Source: Xiphias gladius
Lineage: Eukaryota > Chordata > Actinopteri > Istiophoriformes > Xiphiidae
Length of the DNA: 64,000 nt
Direction: 5' to 3'
NCBI RefSeq assembly: GCF_016859285.1
Contig: NC_053409.1
Span: 21,461,976 to 21,525,975 of the forward strand
The position numbers and the translations under genes were made by a program. The notes beneath the pieces were generated by a model. It searched no databases and was not told the DNA's origin. It worked only from the letters and a program-made list of their open reading frames with translations. Shown here piece by piece: positions 52,771-64,000 of the stretch; position 1 is the first letter of the stretch; each line of letters opens with the position of its first letter.

Positions 52771-54000
52771 AGTAGCGGATTCATTCCCATAGTTTTGAAA
52801 AGATATGTTCAACAATCACATATGAGTGTAATGTTTGTGTCATGTCGTGTAGATGTACCCATAGCATAAACTTTTCATATCAGAGATATACCAGTATGCT
52901 CCACTGAACCAACCAGTATTTCAGGAGCAAACATATGCAAATGTTTATCAGTATTTTTATCTAACAGTTTGAATATTTCAGCTTGAACAACGTGACTAGT
53001 CATGAACACCTTGCTTCGTAATGATGTCAAAAGTCCCGGTCACGAACACTGTGCACAGACTAGCTGAAATGTATATTCTTTTTTAGCCTACAGATGATTA
53101 AAGTGAGTGTCTGGGAGTCTGGCATCATGGGTGGAGCAGAGTTAGGGCAGCGTGCTGCAGATCGCTGCATACAAAGCTCTCATTTGTATTCCGGTTTCTG
53201 CTGCGGCCCCCGGGGGCTCTGCGAGGGCACGGATCATTTTGTGTTCTTTTTAGTGGATAAGATTCTCTGCACTTTGGCTGCGAGACATAAAACGATGACT
53301 TGGCTCTTGGAATGCTGCTAGATGTTTCTCTGCCTTCCTCTGTTCTTCGTCAGCTGGTTCAACCGCAGACCCTGGTGCCGACTCAAAAGTCACATATTTA
53401 CCTTTTCTTTCTCTCTAATAAACACTTACTTGTGCAGATACTCTCGTGTAACAATAGACACACACGTATAAATCTCCTTGGTCTCAGTATCCATTGTGGT
53501 TTTAATTGTTTCTAGGTCACCCTTACTCTGAGCCAATAGAGGAGATAGAATTCATATCTCCCTGTCCTGCATTTTTAATGGGTTGCATTCATTATAGATT
53601 AACAAAAAAGATTTCTCCTTCTGGTTTAGTGAATGTAGCTCTACGTCGGTGCTACTCCAGTGTTTTCTCTCTCTGCCCGTCACTCTGGCATCAAAATGTC
53701 ATGACCAAGGGTATCTGGCACAGAGCAGAAATAGGGGAGATTTGATTATTAGGCTCTTTCTTTGTGGGAGAGAACACTTTGCTGTCCACAGTAAGCTTCA
53801 GAAGTAAGTCAGCTGTGTGAAATGAATGAATGTCTAATAGTCAGAGGAAATGAAGGTGGATATTTTTGGGTCATGCAGATAAAAAAGTCAAAAAAGTACC
53901 CAGGCTTTAAAGTTACCTTATTATCATTTTATTGGGGACCAAAAAAAAAAATTAGGCAATTGGTTCCTTTTTTATTGAAAATGTAGATTCTAGACCTTGA

Positions 54001-54578
54001 GTCTTTATGACCCCCTTAACGCCTGGCATTAACATGCATCTTGTGTGATCTGAACACAAGTGCAAAGCTGAAACACATCGCCGTTTACACCTGTTTCTAT
54101 CGTGCGTCTCCAAAGTGTCGAGCTGACCACTTGTGTCTGGATTTCGTTAACGCCTACGTCACTTCCGTCCTTGTTAACGGCCCAGTTGCGATAGGAGTCG
54201 TCTAGTTTTATGTGGACTGAATCTTCTTCCCAAATAGAGACCAGGCATCTGGTTTCACTTGCACTCCAACCACGTACATCGGTGCTTCATTTTTTCGGGT
54301 GTTGGCTTGGCGCGCTGTCACCAAAACAATCACGACGTCCTGCACTGATGACGAATTTTGCTATTACGTCCTTGTCATGGACGCATCGGGGCGCATTAGC
54401 ATCTACACTGCAAAAGATATGCGGTTGAATGCATCCCAGACCACCTCGGTAGGTGGTTTGAGGGATCGGATCGGAATGTGTCATGGTGGTCCTTTACACT
54501 TGTATTTAGCCCTGTCTGCTTTTGAGCCTATCGCCCAAGATGCATGTTAATGACAGGTGAAAACGGGATCATAAAAAC
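54001..54578. mobile_element. MITE with inverted ends
   Basis: The left tip 'gtctttatga' and 'ggcattaacatgcatcttg' pairs with the right tip, whose reverse complement reads 'gtttttatga' and 'gtcattaacatgcatcttg'. Matching continues inwards through 'acaagtg.aaag'. The two small ORFs inside (54210-54428, 54299-54550) are shadows without a recognisable domain. It is a non-autonomous element of about 578 bp; no target-site duplication was checked with confidence. Confidence 0.65.
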
Positions 54579-55029
54579 TCTCGTTGAGATTCACAAAATA
54601 GAAAAAGCTATTGGCTGCGCTGGCAGCCTTTATGCACTGCACGGAACCTGAAGGTTTCAGGATAATTCTCTTTTATTCATAGTTACAAATGTGTTGTTTT
54701 TAATAAGCAGACAGCTCCGAAAGAGCATTGTAGAGATGCAAGTTGCTAATATATCCAGCCAAATTTAAATTTCTGCCTCAGGTGTTTGTTTTTGTGCATG
54801 CATTTGATGTGTAACGCCTTTGGCGCACACCAGCAACCAAGACGCATCCATCTGAGCGAATGGGATAAAATTGGTGTTTTTCTGATGAGTCGATGCGTGT
54901 TCAGATGCGTGCCCGTCAAATATCACCAGTGTTTGGTCTTCAATCAAAAACAGGCGCACCCCCACGGCTTAGGTGTTACCAACCATGAACCACAACATCC
55001 CAGGTTCAGAATGCATCTCTGACAGAATG

Positions 55030-55325
55030 AAATGACCCGATGACGACACTAAATGAAATGTCAAGGGATCAACAAAAAGTCTTTAGGATACATCCCCCAA
55101 ATCTTCCAAATCCTCCAGCCAAGATGGAGATTTCAGTGGATAAGTACAAACTTTGACCTGCTGGTGGTGAAACGTCCGGGGATGATAAATGTCAGTAGGT
55201 TTCATCCTCTGTGGACCAGAAATATCTATTCCACAGCAATCCATCCAGTAGTTGCTGAGGTATTTCACTTTGGACCGTGGCGTGGGGGACCATCCGACTT
55301 TGCCATCCCCGGAGCCTCACCACTA
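55030..55325 (+). repeat. Copy of the 43640-44840 repeat family (tail end)
   Basis: 'gtaggtttcatcctctgtgg', 'acagcaatccatccagtagt' and 'gaggtatttcactttggacc' followed by 'tgccatccccggagcc' match the last units and tail of the array. Confidence 0.65.
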
Positions 55326-56054
55326 GCGTGACAAAAAAATGGAACAGTCTAGATGATATATTATAAAACAACAGTCAACAATTAATATTACAGAGAAGAT
55401 GTTTTCAAAAATCCATATATTAAAATTTAAAATTAAATCCTTTATTTACAGCCCACTGGAGCTCATTCTCAGACTGTCCTCCTCTTTAAAATGTCTCTGT
55501 CTCTGCAGGCCAATCGACAGGAAACACAAAGCTGAAGGTCTGCATTTGCTTGAGAGCACCTTCAATAACTCTTATCTCCCCTGCAGGGCTTTTATGGGAG
55601 GAAGAGCCTCCCTTCAGTGCCTGAATGGGATTTCACTCAGCAGCTGTGGTGTCTGGATGTACTAAAAGTCATAAAACACTGTCAGAATCAGTCCCAGTTT
55701 ACACAGACTGAGAGATAGTGGGGGACATTGGTATTGATCGCGGTGTTTTTTTTTTCACTGCAGCGTTCAGGGAAGGTTAGCCTGTTCAGTACAGCTGTTT
55801 AAATTAACTAAAAAACATTAGTTTATTGACTTTTGGTGGTTAGTTCGGAAACCAATCAAAATGAATCAATAAATTAAGTCTTTTTTATGCCAAGTCATGC
55901 ATTATTTGCTCATACTAGGAAGTTGCTGTCTTTTAGGTTTCATATCATTCCTTCCAAGTACCTCGTTATAGCTCATTATCTTGAGATAATTTCATCTTAG
56001 ATAAACCTATCTAAGAAGTTGTTATTATGTAAAAAATCTATCCAAGAGATACAC

Positions 56055-56190
56055 ATTAGACATTCTTGGTTCTCAGAGGATGAACCCAATGACTTTGGTG
56101 ATCCTCTGACTTTTTCTCTAGCACCACATAGACAGTTGTGTTTTCAGTGAAATGTTTCGGTAGCGTGGCTGTGGACACTTGTCTTGTTTG
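56055..56190 (-). repeat. Fragment of the 43640-44840 repeat family
   Basis: 'ggttctcagaggatgaaccc', 'aatgactttggtgatcctct' and 'gactttttctctagcaccac' are the reverse complement of one array unit. Confidence 0.6.
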
Positions 56191-56261
56191 CAAAAAGTCA
56201 GAGAGGACATGTACGTAGTAATTTCTCAGGTTTTGTTTTGTCTTCACTGTGAAATAATTAT

Positions 56262-56290
56262 GTTTATATATATATATATATATATATAAT
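56262..56290. repeat. (TA)n microsatellite
   Basis: A short alternating TA tract, about 13 units. Confidence 0.85.
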
Positions 56291-56458
56291 ATCATGGCAA
56301 TACATTTCTTTTATGTTGCCCTGAGTCAGTAACTTTTAAAGAAACTTTAAACACATAGACTTAAAAAGTCTTGTTTTTTGAATCCCATTTGAATCTCGTC
56401 TTTCAGTCTGTATCAGGAAAGGAAAGGAAAATCCGATCCTGTGATCAATGAATTTCTT

Positions 56459-56800
56459 TTATTACCTCTGCCAAGGAGATGTTGTTTTCACTCGTGTCTG
56501 TTTGTTGGTTTGTTTGCCGGCAGGATTACTCGAAAGGTAACAAACAGTTTTGGACCAAACCTGGTGGAGAGATGGGGCATGGGACGAACCCACTGAATTT
56601 TGGTGGAGATCCGGGTAAAGGGGTGGATCCAGGAATATTTTTTCATAACTTTCCTTAACATTGCGAGATAGGGCCTTTTTCAACATTCTAATCAATTTCT
56701 CAGTTTTTCTATTATAAGAGCTAGTCAGACGTGTATGGTTGATTGTCCTTGGCGGAGGTATATGCTTTACTTTATGAGTGCCATGCTAGTTCTGTCTTTG
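56459..56800 (+). repeat. Dispersed repeat family 4, copy 1
   Basis: It begins 'ttacctctgccaaggagatg', continues 'tttgccggcaggattactcg' and 'cctggtggagagatggggca', and ends 'ccttggcggaggtatatgct'. A second copy at 63045-63310 shares all these blocks. Non-coding; a family common in fish genomes. Confidence 0.7.
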
Positions 56801-57780
56801 TCTGAGGCAACATCAGTGAAGCAATCAACTTTGGATCCTGGCAAGGCCTTGAATCTGTTATATTTTGATAATGAGATATTTCAGTTATGATCATGAGAAA
56901 ACTATTTGATATGGTTTGATTTTTACAATCTCTTTGAAGATTACAGAGGCTTCTCTCACCCTTTGCAGTCTTCCAAAGTAAGTTTAAAGCATCTTTTTCT
57001 CCCAAAAGTAGACATTTCAGGAGGGGGTTTTGGAAAGAACCCATTCATTTTCTGATGCTTTGTGATGTAAGCATTGTGGGTAACATGGTAACACCGCAGT
57101 GATGCCGAGGACACCTCTGTTGTGTACGAGGCTAATTAAGAGGCCGCGATACAGTGAAGCTTCGGGCAGATGCCAAAAAGAAAGGAGGAGCTGTCTGATC
57201 TGAGGGCTGGCAGTGCTTTGTCTTGGAGACCGAACCCCAGACACGGCTCTGTGGCCTAATGGCTCCTCTATTAATAAAAGATAAGCAGTCAATTATTGAG
57301 CTGTCAAAGTAACGTTGGGGGCGACACGGGCTGGGGTGGCGAGGGAGCAGGGGAGTCGAGGAGGCGTGTGTGAGGGATTTCATGGTTGAGTTTCAGTGGA
57401 GGTGGGACGGGCTGTATCCTCGGGGTCTTTATGTTCCTGGTCTCAGGAGCTATTCGGGAGGACAGGACCTTCCGCATCCAGTTCACCCCTCACCTATATC
57501 ACTTTGTCTTTAACTCATCTTCTTATTGTCTGTTCCTTTCTATTCCCCTGCCTCCTTTTCCATCTCTTTGTCTATTTCTTTCCTTCCTCTGTCTCTTTTA
57601 ATTTATTTCTCCCCGTGAAAACACAAAATTTGGCTGCAAGGTATCAGCTGGCAAAACCTAGTCCTTAAATCAACCCGCAGACTCTCCTTTTTTATGAAAC
57701 CAGTCAAGAAAACCAGATTTATACTGCAGGCGATGCCTTTTTTTCCCTCCTTTTTGTGTTGTTTTTATGCCTCTTTGCTG

Positions 57781-58250
57781 CCGACAGCTGTGGCCAGAGG
57801 CATTATGTTTTTGGGTTGTCCATGCGTCCGTCCAGTTCTTGTGAACATGATATCTCAGGAACGACCCTGAGGGAAATTTCTTCAAATGTGGCACAAACGC
57901 TCACTTGGACCCAGGGATGAACCGATTACAACTTGGTGGTCGAAGGTCGGAGGTCAAGACACGTTTTCGGGTCATAACTCAAGAATTCATACGCTAATTA
58001 TTACCATATTTCACACAAATGTCGAATAGGATAAAATGATGAAGTGAAGACATTTTATATCCAATAGGTCAAAGGTCAACTTCACTGTGACATCATAATG
58101 TTCTGCAAATACACTCAATGCCTTTCATTAAATTCCTTCAAAGTCTTCACTACATACATTATATGAGTCTGAACAGACGTGGATGTAAACTGCATATTGA
58201 CTGGTTGGCAAAGCCGAATAAGCACGAGGCGGTAATTCTATTTTTCTGGC
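57781..58250 (+). repeat. Dispersed repeat family 5
   Basis: 'cagctgtggccagaggcatt', 'gtgaacatgatatctcagga', 'cataactcaagaattcatac' and 'ggataaaatgatgaagtgaa', then 'gtgacatcataatgttctgc', match another recurrent fish repeat that I recognise. No ORF, and the family name is not assigned. Confidence 0.6.
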
Positions 58251-59639
58251 TGACTTTTGCTGTCATTTAGTTTCCGTCTATAATCCAATTTTGTTGTTAT
58301 TTTTGTCATCTAACTGTGGTTGTTGTCTTTTTTCATTTTTCACTCTCATTTTGAGATGTCCTTTTATGTTTTACATCCCCGGGGGTTATTCTTTTGAAGC
58401 TTGCACAGTTTCTTTTCGTGCACATTCCTATCCTGCTGTGCAAATTAAAAATTTAAATTCTGTCTCTCTCATGCATGCACGCACGCACGCGCACACACAC
58501 AATCGTAGGTTGTTTACACTGAACCAATTACAGGAATACTATGTTAAAATGCAGCTGATGTTCTCTTCTTTTCCTACTGTTATTTGTGCATGCATGTCAT
58601 AAAAATGTTAAATATCTTTCATATTTTCATTTGCCCTTTTGCTAAGTCTCATAAATTAGTATTTTATGATTTAGTGTGTGCAGCAAAATAAACAAGTGTT
58701 ACACTGTTTATTATTTATTTCAGCGTATATCAGTCGTTTGGATGTTAAATGTTTCTCCTCTTTTTTCCCTTCTCATCTTTCATGTGCACATATTCATTCA
58801 CACATTGACTTCCTTTTTTTGCAGAGCCCCAGCCCCCCCCCCCCCCATCCACCCCTTGAGCCAATTACGAAATACCAAGTTTTTTCCTCTGTGCTGTAAA
58901 GATAAAAAATCTGAAGTGATCTCTTCTCCTGTCTCACTCTGTTTTTCCTCAATCTAACAAGTAATGGCATTCCTGTGTTTTGGCAGCACGGAGGAAAGCC
59001 TCAGCCTGCGTTTCCCCCTCTTCTCCTTTCGTGGTAGAAGCTTGTTGTTGTGGAGACTGTTGTGGTGAGCTGTGAAGAGGCTAAAGCTGAGCTGTATCCT
59101 TCTCCTGCCACTCCACTGGCCTTCAGAGCTTAATGATCTACTGACACAGATTCATTGAGCAAATATAAGCGTGATTTATAGAAAAGCGAGGGGCACCGAT
59201 CAGGACAGAGTTTAGACTTTGCCTCCAGTCGTCTGTTTATTATTCATGAGCAACAGAGAGAGATGGTATTTGAATGAACCTCAGCTACTTCAAACAAGGG
59301 ATGCATGTGCATGAGTGTATAAGTACGTGCGTGTGTGCTTTTGTTTTGTACTGTATGTGTGAGTCCATTCTGTGCGGTAATGCTGCTTGTGTGTGTGTCT
59401 ATGCAGCAAAATGCTGTTTACCTATGCCTTTTGTTGACCTTAACATTTTTTTTTTTTACGTTTTGACTCCGAATGAATGACTAACTGCTTTAATGTGAGT
59501 TGAAGAAAATTCAAGTCCCCTCAATATGTTCAAAATATATTTGGATAAACTCTAAAATGTGTATTTTTATGCTGAATACATGTCTCAGTTCCTAAGAAAT
59601 AGGCATTATCAAGCTAAAAGATCTTTCAGTGGCAGCATG

Positions 59640-60168
59640 TTAAAGGAATAATTCAACATTTTTTGGAAATAAGCTAATTTCCTTTTAGATGAAGAGCTAG
59701 ATGAGAAGATGGATGCCACTCTCAAATTTGTACGTTAATTATAAAGCTACAGCCAGCAGCTGGTTAGGTTAGCTTAGCTTAGCAAGACTGGGAGGAGGGG
59801 GGAAACGGCTAGCCTGGCTCTGTTCAACCGGAACAAATCCATTTAGATTAATCCAGGCATTTTCAAATTGAGTTCCACTTTTTGTAGCCTATATATATTT
59901 TTTTTTTTCACATTTTGGAAGATTGGCACCACTAAAGGTATGCCGAATTGGCCATTAGTAGTTCCTGTTTGTAATTTACACATTGGAAACAGATTTTTGT
60001 ACAGAGCCAGGCCAGCTGTTTCCCCCTGTTTCCAGTCTTCATGCTAAGCTAAGCTACCAGGCTGCTGACAGTAGCTTCATATTTAACAACAAGATATTAC
60101 AGTGGTATTAATCTTCTCATCTAACTCTCTGCCAGACAGGGAATAAACATTCCCAAAATATTGAACAT
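59640..60168. mobile_element. Foldback family 2, complete copy
   Basis: The left arm is 'aaaggaataattcaacattt', 'tagatgagaagatggatgcc', 'gccagcagctggttaggtta', 'gcttagcttagcaagactgg' and 'ctagcctggctctgtt'. The right arm, in reverse, is 'acagagccaggccagctgtt', 'tttccagtcttcatgctaag', 'agtggtattaatcttctcat' and 'ctaactctctgccagacagg'. The arms (~180 bp) flank a ~150-bp unrelated centre. No coding capacity. It serves as the reference for the five other copies in the window. Confidence 0.75.
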
Positions 60169-60336
60169 TTGCTTCAAGTGTGTATGTGTTTGTGTACTTT
60201 TGTGTGCGTGGACACTGCACTCCAGAACACATTCATTCACAGACTTGTACTCTTCCTGTCAAAGCTGTCTTCTCTTGTCAGACATGTTAAACTCAAATCT
60301 ATTTTAGGCTTGGTGTGTCCTGAGCTTCGTGACCAG

Positions 60337-60340
<4 letters not shown>

Positions 60341-60413
<73 letters not shown>
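60341..60413. repeat. (CA)n microsatellite, ~36 units
   Basis: An uninterrupted CA tract, the longest in the window. Confidence 0.97.
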
Positions 60414-60415
<2 letters not shown>

Positions 60416-60561
60416 CTACCAGGCTCTGCTCTGTCACTTCACTACGCCATCTCCCCAGCCAGCCGGTAAATCCCAGAGCTGAATATTGCATGAGCAGCTG
60501 AGCGCTGGAGAGCCCCCGGCACACGTCTGAATAATGGGAAAGAACCATGGCAGATTTATTA

Positions 60562-60563
<2 letters not shown>

Positions 60564-60604
<41 letters not shown>

Positions 60605-60617
60605 TATGTGTGTGTGG
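60564..60617. repeat. (TG)n microsatellite opposed to the preceding (CA)n
   Basis: About 20 uninterrupted GT units, then CTA and a further short TG run. It lies 150 bp from the (CA)n tract and is its reverse complement. Confidence 0.95.
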
Positions 60618-60866
60618 TATGATTGCTTGGTTTGCCTACCACAGCGAAGCTCGGCTTGAACCTTTTTCACCTGCTACAACTTGACTATGTGTGCTTCTGA
60701 CACTCTGTTATCAGGGTGGTGGCAGGCCGTAGGGAGTAGATCAGGCTACTAACACCGCAGTGGGTATGGGTCAAGTCCCTTTGGGACCACGAATACTCAA
60801 CTATATGCTAATGTGCTCATTTTAGTACTCCAAAATTCAGACTGAACTGTGCAGCACTCAGAGGGA

Positions 60867-61165
60867 AAAGACATTTTGGGAAATGAGTTAGCTGAGAATA
60901 TTCATATCTCTCTGTACCATACGAAGCTGGAACCAGCAGTTGGTTATCTTAGCTTAGCATAAAGACTACAAGCAAACCTGTATTTGTCCAAAGATAACAA
61001 AATCCACCGACCAGCACCTTTTAAAAATTCACTAATAAACAACTTATGTCTCATTTGTTTAGTCCATATCTTTGGACAGGCTAGTTGTTTTTCCCTGCCT
61101 CCAGGCTTTATGCTAAGCTAAGCTAATAACCTCCTGGCTGCAGCTTAATTTGCATGGATAGATAG
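60867..61165. repeat. Foldback family 2, shortened copy
   Basis: 'acattttgggaaatgagtta', 'ccagcagttggttatcttag' and 'tccaaagataacaaaatcca' on the left, 'tatgctaagctaagctaata' and 'acctcctggctgcagctt' on the right. It lies 700 bp from the complete copy. Confidence 0.7.
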
Positions 61166-61299
61166 GTGAGTGGTAAATATCGGAGCAGGATATATTGCAT
61201 TTCCACAAGGAGTTAGAGACTCAATAGATCTTTTATTCATTTTAATATGTATTTTATTGGATATTTTAGCAACTGTTGTTCCATTAAAGAGATATAGGA

Positions 61300-61860
61300 A
61301 GCCAATATCCTCCCCTCGTTTCCAGCTAGCTTCTCTTCCATTAGCCTCAGCTATTTAGCCATTGAGAATTTCTTTTGTCAACCTATCTATAGAGAAGTAA
61401 TATGATATTGGGGTTTTTTTTTGGGGGGGGGGGTTGCACGTAATCTAAATTAAAATGGTTTCTACAACAGTAAGAGCTCCTTCTTTTTATATTATGAACC
61501 AAACTCCTTCCCTAGTTAGCTCCTGGTCTTACAATAAAAGGTTTCTTCTATTAACCTTTGTAAAAGAAGAATGATACAGGGGGTTTCTGTGCAGAAAGTT
61601 AAATTGGCGTCAATTACAGTACTGGACAACATACGAGCGCCTTGTCATTTTAGGAGCTGAAGTCCTGGCCCTGTTTTAAGATAGCCTCTGTTCTGCTAGC
61701 CTTAGCCAGACAGTGTATTTTGCCATAGAGAGTTTCTTTTGTCTACCTTTCTAAAAAGATGAAATACGATAGTTACTATATGTAAAGTTGCTATAGGTAA
61801 TCTAAGTTAACATGAGTACTGGATCGTAACATATGAGCACCTTGTTGTTTAAGATAAAAC
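61300..61860 (+). repeat. Degenerate tandem of three ~190-bp units
   Basis: The block 'gagaatttcttttgtcaacc' at about 61363 recurs as 'gagagtttcttttgtctacc' at about 61728, with a weaker middle copy near 61540. The following 'gtaatctaaattaa.atg' and 'tactgga' with 'acatacgagcgccttgt' or 'acatatgagcaccttgt' blocks also repeat at the same spacing. Non-coding. Confidence 0.55.
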
Positions 61861-62399
61861 CGATTATTTTGGGAACATTCAACAGCAATAGTGACCCTGA
61901 TGTATAGCTAGCAGCTAAGACTCACTGGAGCAGTTGAAAGCTAAAAGAAAAGCTGTTCTTTTATATTGGTTAAAATGACATAGTGCTTCATAGTACTGCC
62001 CAGTGCTCTAGTAGATGCCCATTTAGCCTAGAATATGGATAGAAAACCCCAGTATGTTCTGCCTTTCAGGCAGAAAAATAGAAGAAAACCAAAATACACT
62101 GAGAACCAAAAGCTAGTGAATAGAAGCTAAGGTGGAAGCAGAGCGGGAGTCTTTATTAATGCTAAAAAAAAAAAAAGTATGTTTGTATGTTTTTGCTTGA
62201 TTGCTACATATCTCAGCCTGTCATGGTGAGCCACGGTGGTTGCAACTTCATTGTACCAACTCACTACACCCAAGTTTCCTCTTCTTTGACTTTGAGTTAG
62301 GATTTTCCAGATAGTCTTTGACAAAGATGTGAGCAAGTAGTAAACTCAAATCCATATTTCAAATTGTCCCTTCAGGAACCTCTGGAATAACTCCCAAGA

Positions 62400-62620
62400 T
62401 ATTATATGATAATGATAATAATAAACTTCCATAGTGCAGTTGATTTATAAAATGCAATAGAAAGGGCTTTACATAAAAGCAAAGATTCATGACATTTAGA
62501 ATAAAAAAATAATTCAAGGATAAATACATTAAAATAGGATTAAAAAGGCAAAAACAAGGATACGATGAAAAAAGATGTTAGGTAAAAACACTGCTTGATA
62601 GGTACTATGAATACTTTTAC
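62400..62620. repeat. Decayed A-rich dispersed repeat
   Basis: 'aataataataaacttccata' with 'gggctttacataaaagcaaa' and the A-rich tail-like sequence behind it resembles the left part of the element at 20875-21475. The similarity is partial. Confidence 0.4.
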
Positions 62621-63044
62621 CTGAAGCTGGGAACTGCACAGTGGCAGCCGACTGCAATACATAGATATGAGGGGTCAAAAGGACAGATTTCCCAGCAGGG
62701 ATTAATAAATTACAGCCTAATTTAAAGTGTGCTGACGCAGCCCATTGTTGTCATGCATGTTTTCATGACTGTGATGCAGGAACAACGCGTGGGGTCAGTG
62801 GTCCTTTATAGCTGTTGTATTTAATTATCCATCAGGAGTTAACAAATTAGAAAAAAAATGTAGAAAATCTTACAAAGGAATTAAACAAAAACCCAAAACA
62901 AAAACAGTTCCCAATTTAAACTCCTGGAGTGCAGTGGTGTAATCCAGCATACTTTGGGCAGAAGGAAGAAAGTCAAAAGGTACTTTCAAAAATTTCAAAA
63001 CAATTGAGACTTCACTGCATGTAAACGATATAATTCCTGTTTTA

Positions 63045-63310
63045 TTACCAAGGAGGTTATGAAATCACTCGTGTCTGGTTGTTTGTTGGTTTGTTTGTCA
63101 GCAGGATTACTCAACAAGTACTGAACCGATTTTTGCACCGAACTTGGTGGAGGGACGGGGCATGCGCCAAGGAAGAACCCGTAAAATTTGGGGGCAGATC
63201 CCAATCATCTACCATGAATTTGAATTTTTTTTCCTCTAAAGTCTGGTGTATGTTCTTTGACATTGGCCTTGGCGGAGGTCTGTGCTCTACTAAGCGCATT
63301 TTCTAGTTTT
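63045..63310 (+). repeat. Dispersed repeat family 4, copy 2
   Basis: It begins 'ttaccaaggaggttatgaaa', continues 'gtttgtcagcaggattactc' and 'cttggtggagggacggggca', and ends 'ccttggcggaggtctgtgct', then 'ctactaagcgcattttctag'. It is the same family as 56459-56800. Confidence 0.7.
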
Positions 63311-64000
63311 CTACCTTACAACCTTATCCAAGGTCAAATACACCAACATTTTCCAAAGTTTTTTGTTGATGTTGCCTCTGGTTTTTATGGTTCTGCTGTT
63401 GCCTTGGGCACATTGTTGCACTCTGGATAAACTCATTTACGTTTGAAAGAAGCAATGAAACCACATCTGTCCCACGCAGGGCTGGATTCACACTACATCC
63501 AGGCTCAGTGGGCACAGAATACAGTAAGCTGAAAAAAAAAAATTGTATGAGATCCCGTAAGGGCCCACACACTCATCACGGCTTCCTGTGAGGTTTCTGG
63601 GATTGTACAGCATGAGCTGTAGCGTTTCTCCATTCAGTCCAAATCAGGTTTGACATGAATCGTTAGAGAGATAACTCCCCTCAGTTTCTTACTGTCTGTA
63701 GAATGAGAGTTGATGATACTCTCACATCCCTGCACTGATGTTTTCGCACTTTATCGCGCTTGTAAAGGATGAATAAGCGTCACTCTGCTACAAGCCAGTG
63801 TTGGAGCACCAGGGTGTCGCCCTCTGCTACTATTACAGATTCTTAATTAACTGATAAAGCTGTCTCTTTTTCTAAGTAGTTGACAGGTGATGCCTGAATT
63901 AGTGATGTCGAGGGCTTAGTCACTGTCAGTTCAATCTTGAGGCGTGTCAAAGTTTGTTGTGTCTAATCAGAATCACTTTGACGCAACAGCCTGAGACATG

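Larger units (their letters stand above)
38946..64000 (+). other. pacs2: pacs2 intron 1 (at least 25 kb, continues past the window)
   Basis: From the donor at 38946 to the end of the window I found no further pacs2 exon and no other gene. The interval is a mix of dispersed repeats (listed separately) and repeat-poor stretches at about 39870-41640, 42200-43620, 45440-46690, 47030-49700, 50700-51880, 52870-54000, 58250-59640 and 63310-64000, where I see nothing I can name. Assigning it all to the intron is inference. A small nested gene or intergenic DNA cannot be excluded. Confidence 0.6.

Noticed and set aside
52432..52869. Possible small gene in pacs2 intron 1
   Set aside because: The frame is explained as a Tc1-like transposase remnant with disrupted termini.

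Overview
The window is nuclear DNA from a ray-finned fish, probably a spiny-rayed (percomorph) teleost. The genes have GT-AG introns and vertebrate orthologues. The introns are AT-rich and full of short, decayed, non-autonomous DNA-transposon families and CA/TG microsatellites that I recognise as typical of teleost genomes. No bacterial, viral or CRISPR-type feature was seen.

Five protein genes lie head to tail on the + strand. (1) The 3' part of lgals3 (galectin-3; three exons, 1072-4364) enters from the left edge. (2) synj2bp (6226-10197; four exons, 146 aa) encodes a tail-anchored mitochondrial PDZ protein. (3) desi2 (14323-21763; five exons, 195 aa) encodes a PPPDE-fold deSUMOylating isopeptidase, preceded by a CpG island. 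(4) srsf5 (non-coding first exon ending at 26131, coding 29191-34216; 291 aa) encodes an SR splicing factor. (5) The first coding exon of pacs2 (38827-38945) lies in a second strong CpG island. The rest of the window, about 25 kb, appears to be pacs2 intron 1, because no second pacs2 exon was found. All exon joins were checked by reading-frame continuity and GT-AG borders.

The genes do not form a pathway. Their adjacency is vertebrate synteny: human LGALS3, SYNJ2BP, SRSF5 and PACS2 are all on 14q, whereas DESI2 is on 1q. The most interesting functional signal is a GC-rich block in srsf5 intron 5 (about 31560-32015). It has usable acceptors, an immediate in-frame stop and a perfect GTAAGT donor, and it looks like a poison exon of the kind SR-protein genes use for autoregulation.

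The remaining sequence is dominated by repeats. There are nine copies of one ~330-bp inverted-repeat family and six copies of a foldback family carrying the 'gcttagcataaagact' core. There are two MITEs with recognisable long arms, two Tc1-like transposase relics, one L1 reverse-transcriptase relic, a 1.2-kb array of ~150-200-bp units, and two degenerate ~200-bp tandem arrays. Two unassigned GC-rich blocks (35.7-37.0 kb and 38.36-38.60 kb) lie between srsf5 and pacs2. No convincing minus-strand gene, tRNA or rRNA was found.
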